From: Peptostreptococcaceae bacterium
GTDB lineage: Bacteria > Bacillota_A > Clostridia > Peptostreptococcales > Anaerovoracaceae
DNA: 6,191 nt
Assembly (NCBI GenBank): GCA_016650135.1
Contig: JAENWH010000124.1
Location: 1 to 6,191, forward strand
Direction of reading: 5' to 3'
Shown here: positions 5,998-6,191 of the stretch, piece by piece
Layout: the number at the start of each line of letters is the position of its first letter
How positions within the stretch are numbered: position 1 is the stretch's first letter
Program-made: the position numbers and the translations under genes
The notes under the pieces: model-generated
Seen by the model: only the letters and a program-made list of their open reading frames with translations
Told to the model about the DNA's origin: nothing
Databases searched by the model: none

Positions 5998-6191
5998 GCT
6001 AAAACAGAATCTAACATTTTTTTAATTTTATTAAAATCAATAAAGCGGCTTTCTCTCAATATTTCTTTGCCTTCATAAAAAATCAGTATGGTAGGGACTG
6101 TAAATACAAGAAGTTGCCCACAAATTTCAGGTTGAGTATCGGCTTTAACCTTGACGAATGAAACAGGAAAAGCCTCAATAGTATCAATTAA
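5991..6191 (-). CDS. Thioredoxin-like protein, C-terminal fragment (5' end outside window)
   Basis: On the minus strand an open frame runs in from the right edge to a TAA (complement of 5991-5993), giving 66 residues. It shows the second half of a thioredoxin fold. The strand 'FPVSFVKVKAD' is followed by 'PEICGQLLVFTVPTILIF', whose V-P-T contains the cis-proline that packs against the redox site. Then come 'YEGKEILRESRFIDF' and a final amphipathic helix 'NKIKKMLDSVL'. The catalytic CxxC segment would lie before the window edge, so redox activity cannot be confirmed. About half of a typical protein of roughly 100 residues is visible. It would be cytoplasmic and convergent to the SLH gene, with no evident functional tie to cobalamin. 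Family confidence is good; exact role is unknown. Confidence 0.8.
   Translation of the reverse strand, partial: LIDTIEAFPVSFVKVKADTQPEICGQLLVFTVPTILIFYEGKEILRESRFIDFNKIKKMLDSVLAV

Noticed and set aside
1..6191. CRISPR array, tRNA, rRNA, insertion sequence or phage attachment site
   Set aside because: No regularly spaced repeats, no cloverleaf or ribosomal motifs, no transposase or integrase frame, and no paired terminal inverted repeats were found.

Overview
The window looks like the genome of a low-to-moderate GC Gram-positive anaerobe of the Clostridia/Firmicutes type. The evidence is AT-rich intergenic DNA, AGGAGG-type ribosome binding sites, a sigma-A-like promoter, intrinsic terminators, an S-layer-homology (SLH) cell-wall anchor and an ECF-type vitamin transporter. 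The genus cannot be fixed from this sequence.

Layout. Bases 2-211 are the C-terminal end of an ECF/Cbi-type ABC ATPase. It overlaps by 22 bases the gene for a membrane S component (190-990), so the left edge is the tail of an ECF vitamin-uptake operon. An AT-rich gap of about 500 bases (991-1489) holds only degenerate short repeats and two small palindromes. Next comes a sigma-A-like promoter (1490-1518), then a cobalamin riboswitch (about 1535-1788) in which P5, the L5 loop, the P13 hairpin and an L5-L13 kissing pair can all be traced by base pairing. A perfect intrinsic terminator (1824-1849) follows, then a strong ribosome binding site and a single large gene (1925-5779, 1284 residues). 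A near-perfect hairpin with T-runs (5872-5920) ends that gene. On the opposite strand, converging on the hairpin, lies the C-terminal part of a thioredoxin-like gene (5991-6191, cut by the window edge).

The large protein is the main point of interest. It has a signal peptide, a DUF4430-like domain, Ig-like/cadherin-like beta domains, a helical repeat region of the prenyltransferase/terpenoid-cyclase-like fold, a bacterial Ig-like domain, a clear second DUF4430 domain, a beta-rich stalk and three SLH motifs. A helical toroid followed by a DUF4430 domain is the arrangement of animal intrinsic factor and transcobalamin, whose C-terminal domain gives the Pfam family its name. With a cobalamin riboswitch in front and an ECF transporter beside it, the most economical reading is a B12-repressed, cell-wall-anchored corrinoid-capture protein. 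It would hand cobamide to a CbrT-like ECF importer, giving a Gram-positive functional analogue of intrinsic factor. The domain calls and the riboswitch rest on sequence patterns. The ligand and the hand-off to the transporter are inference.
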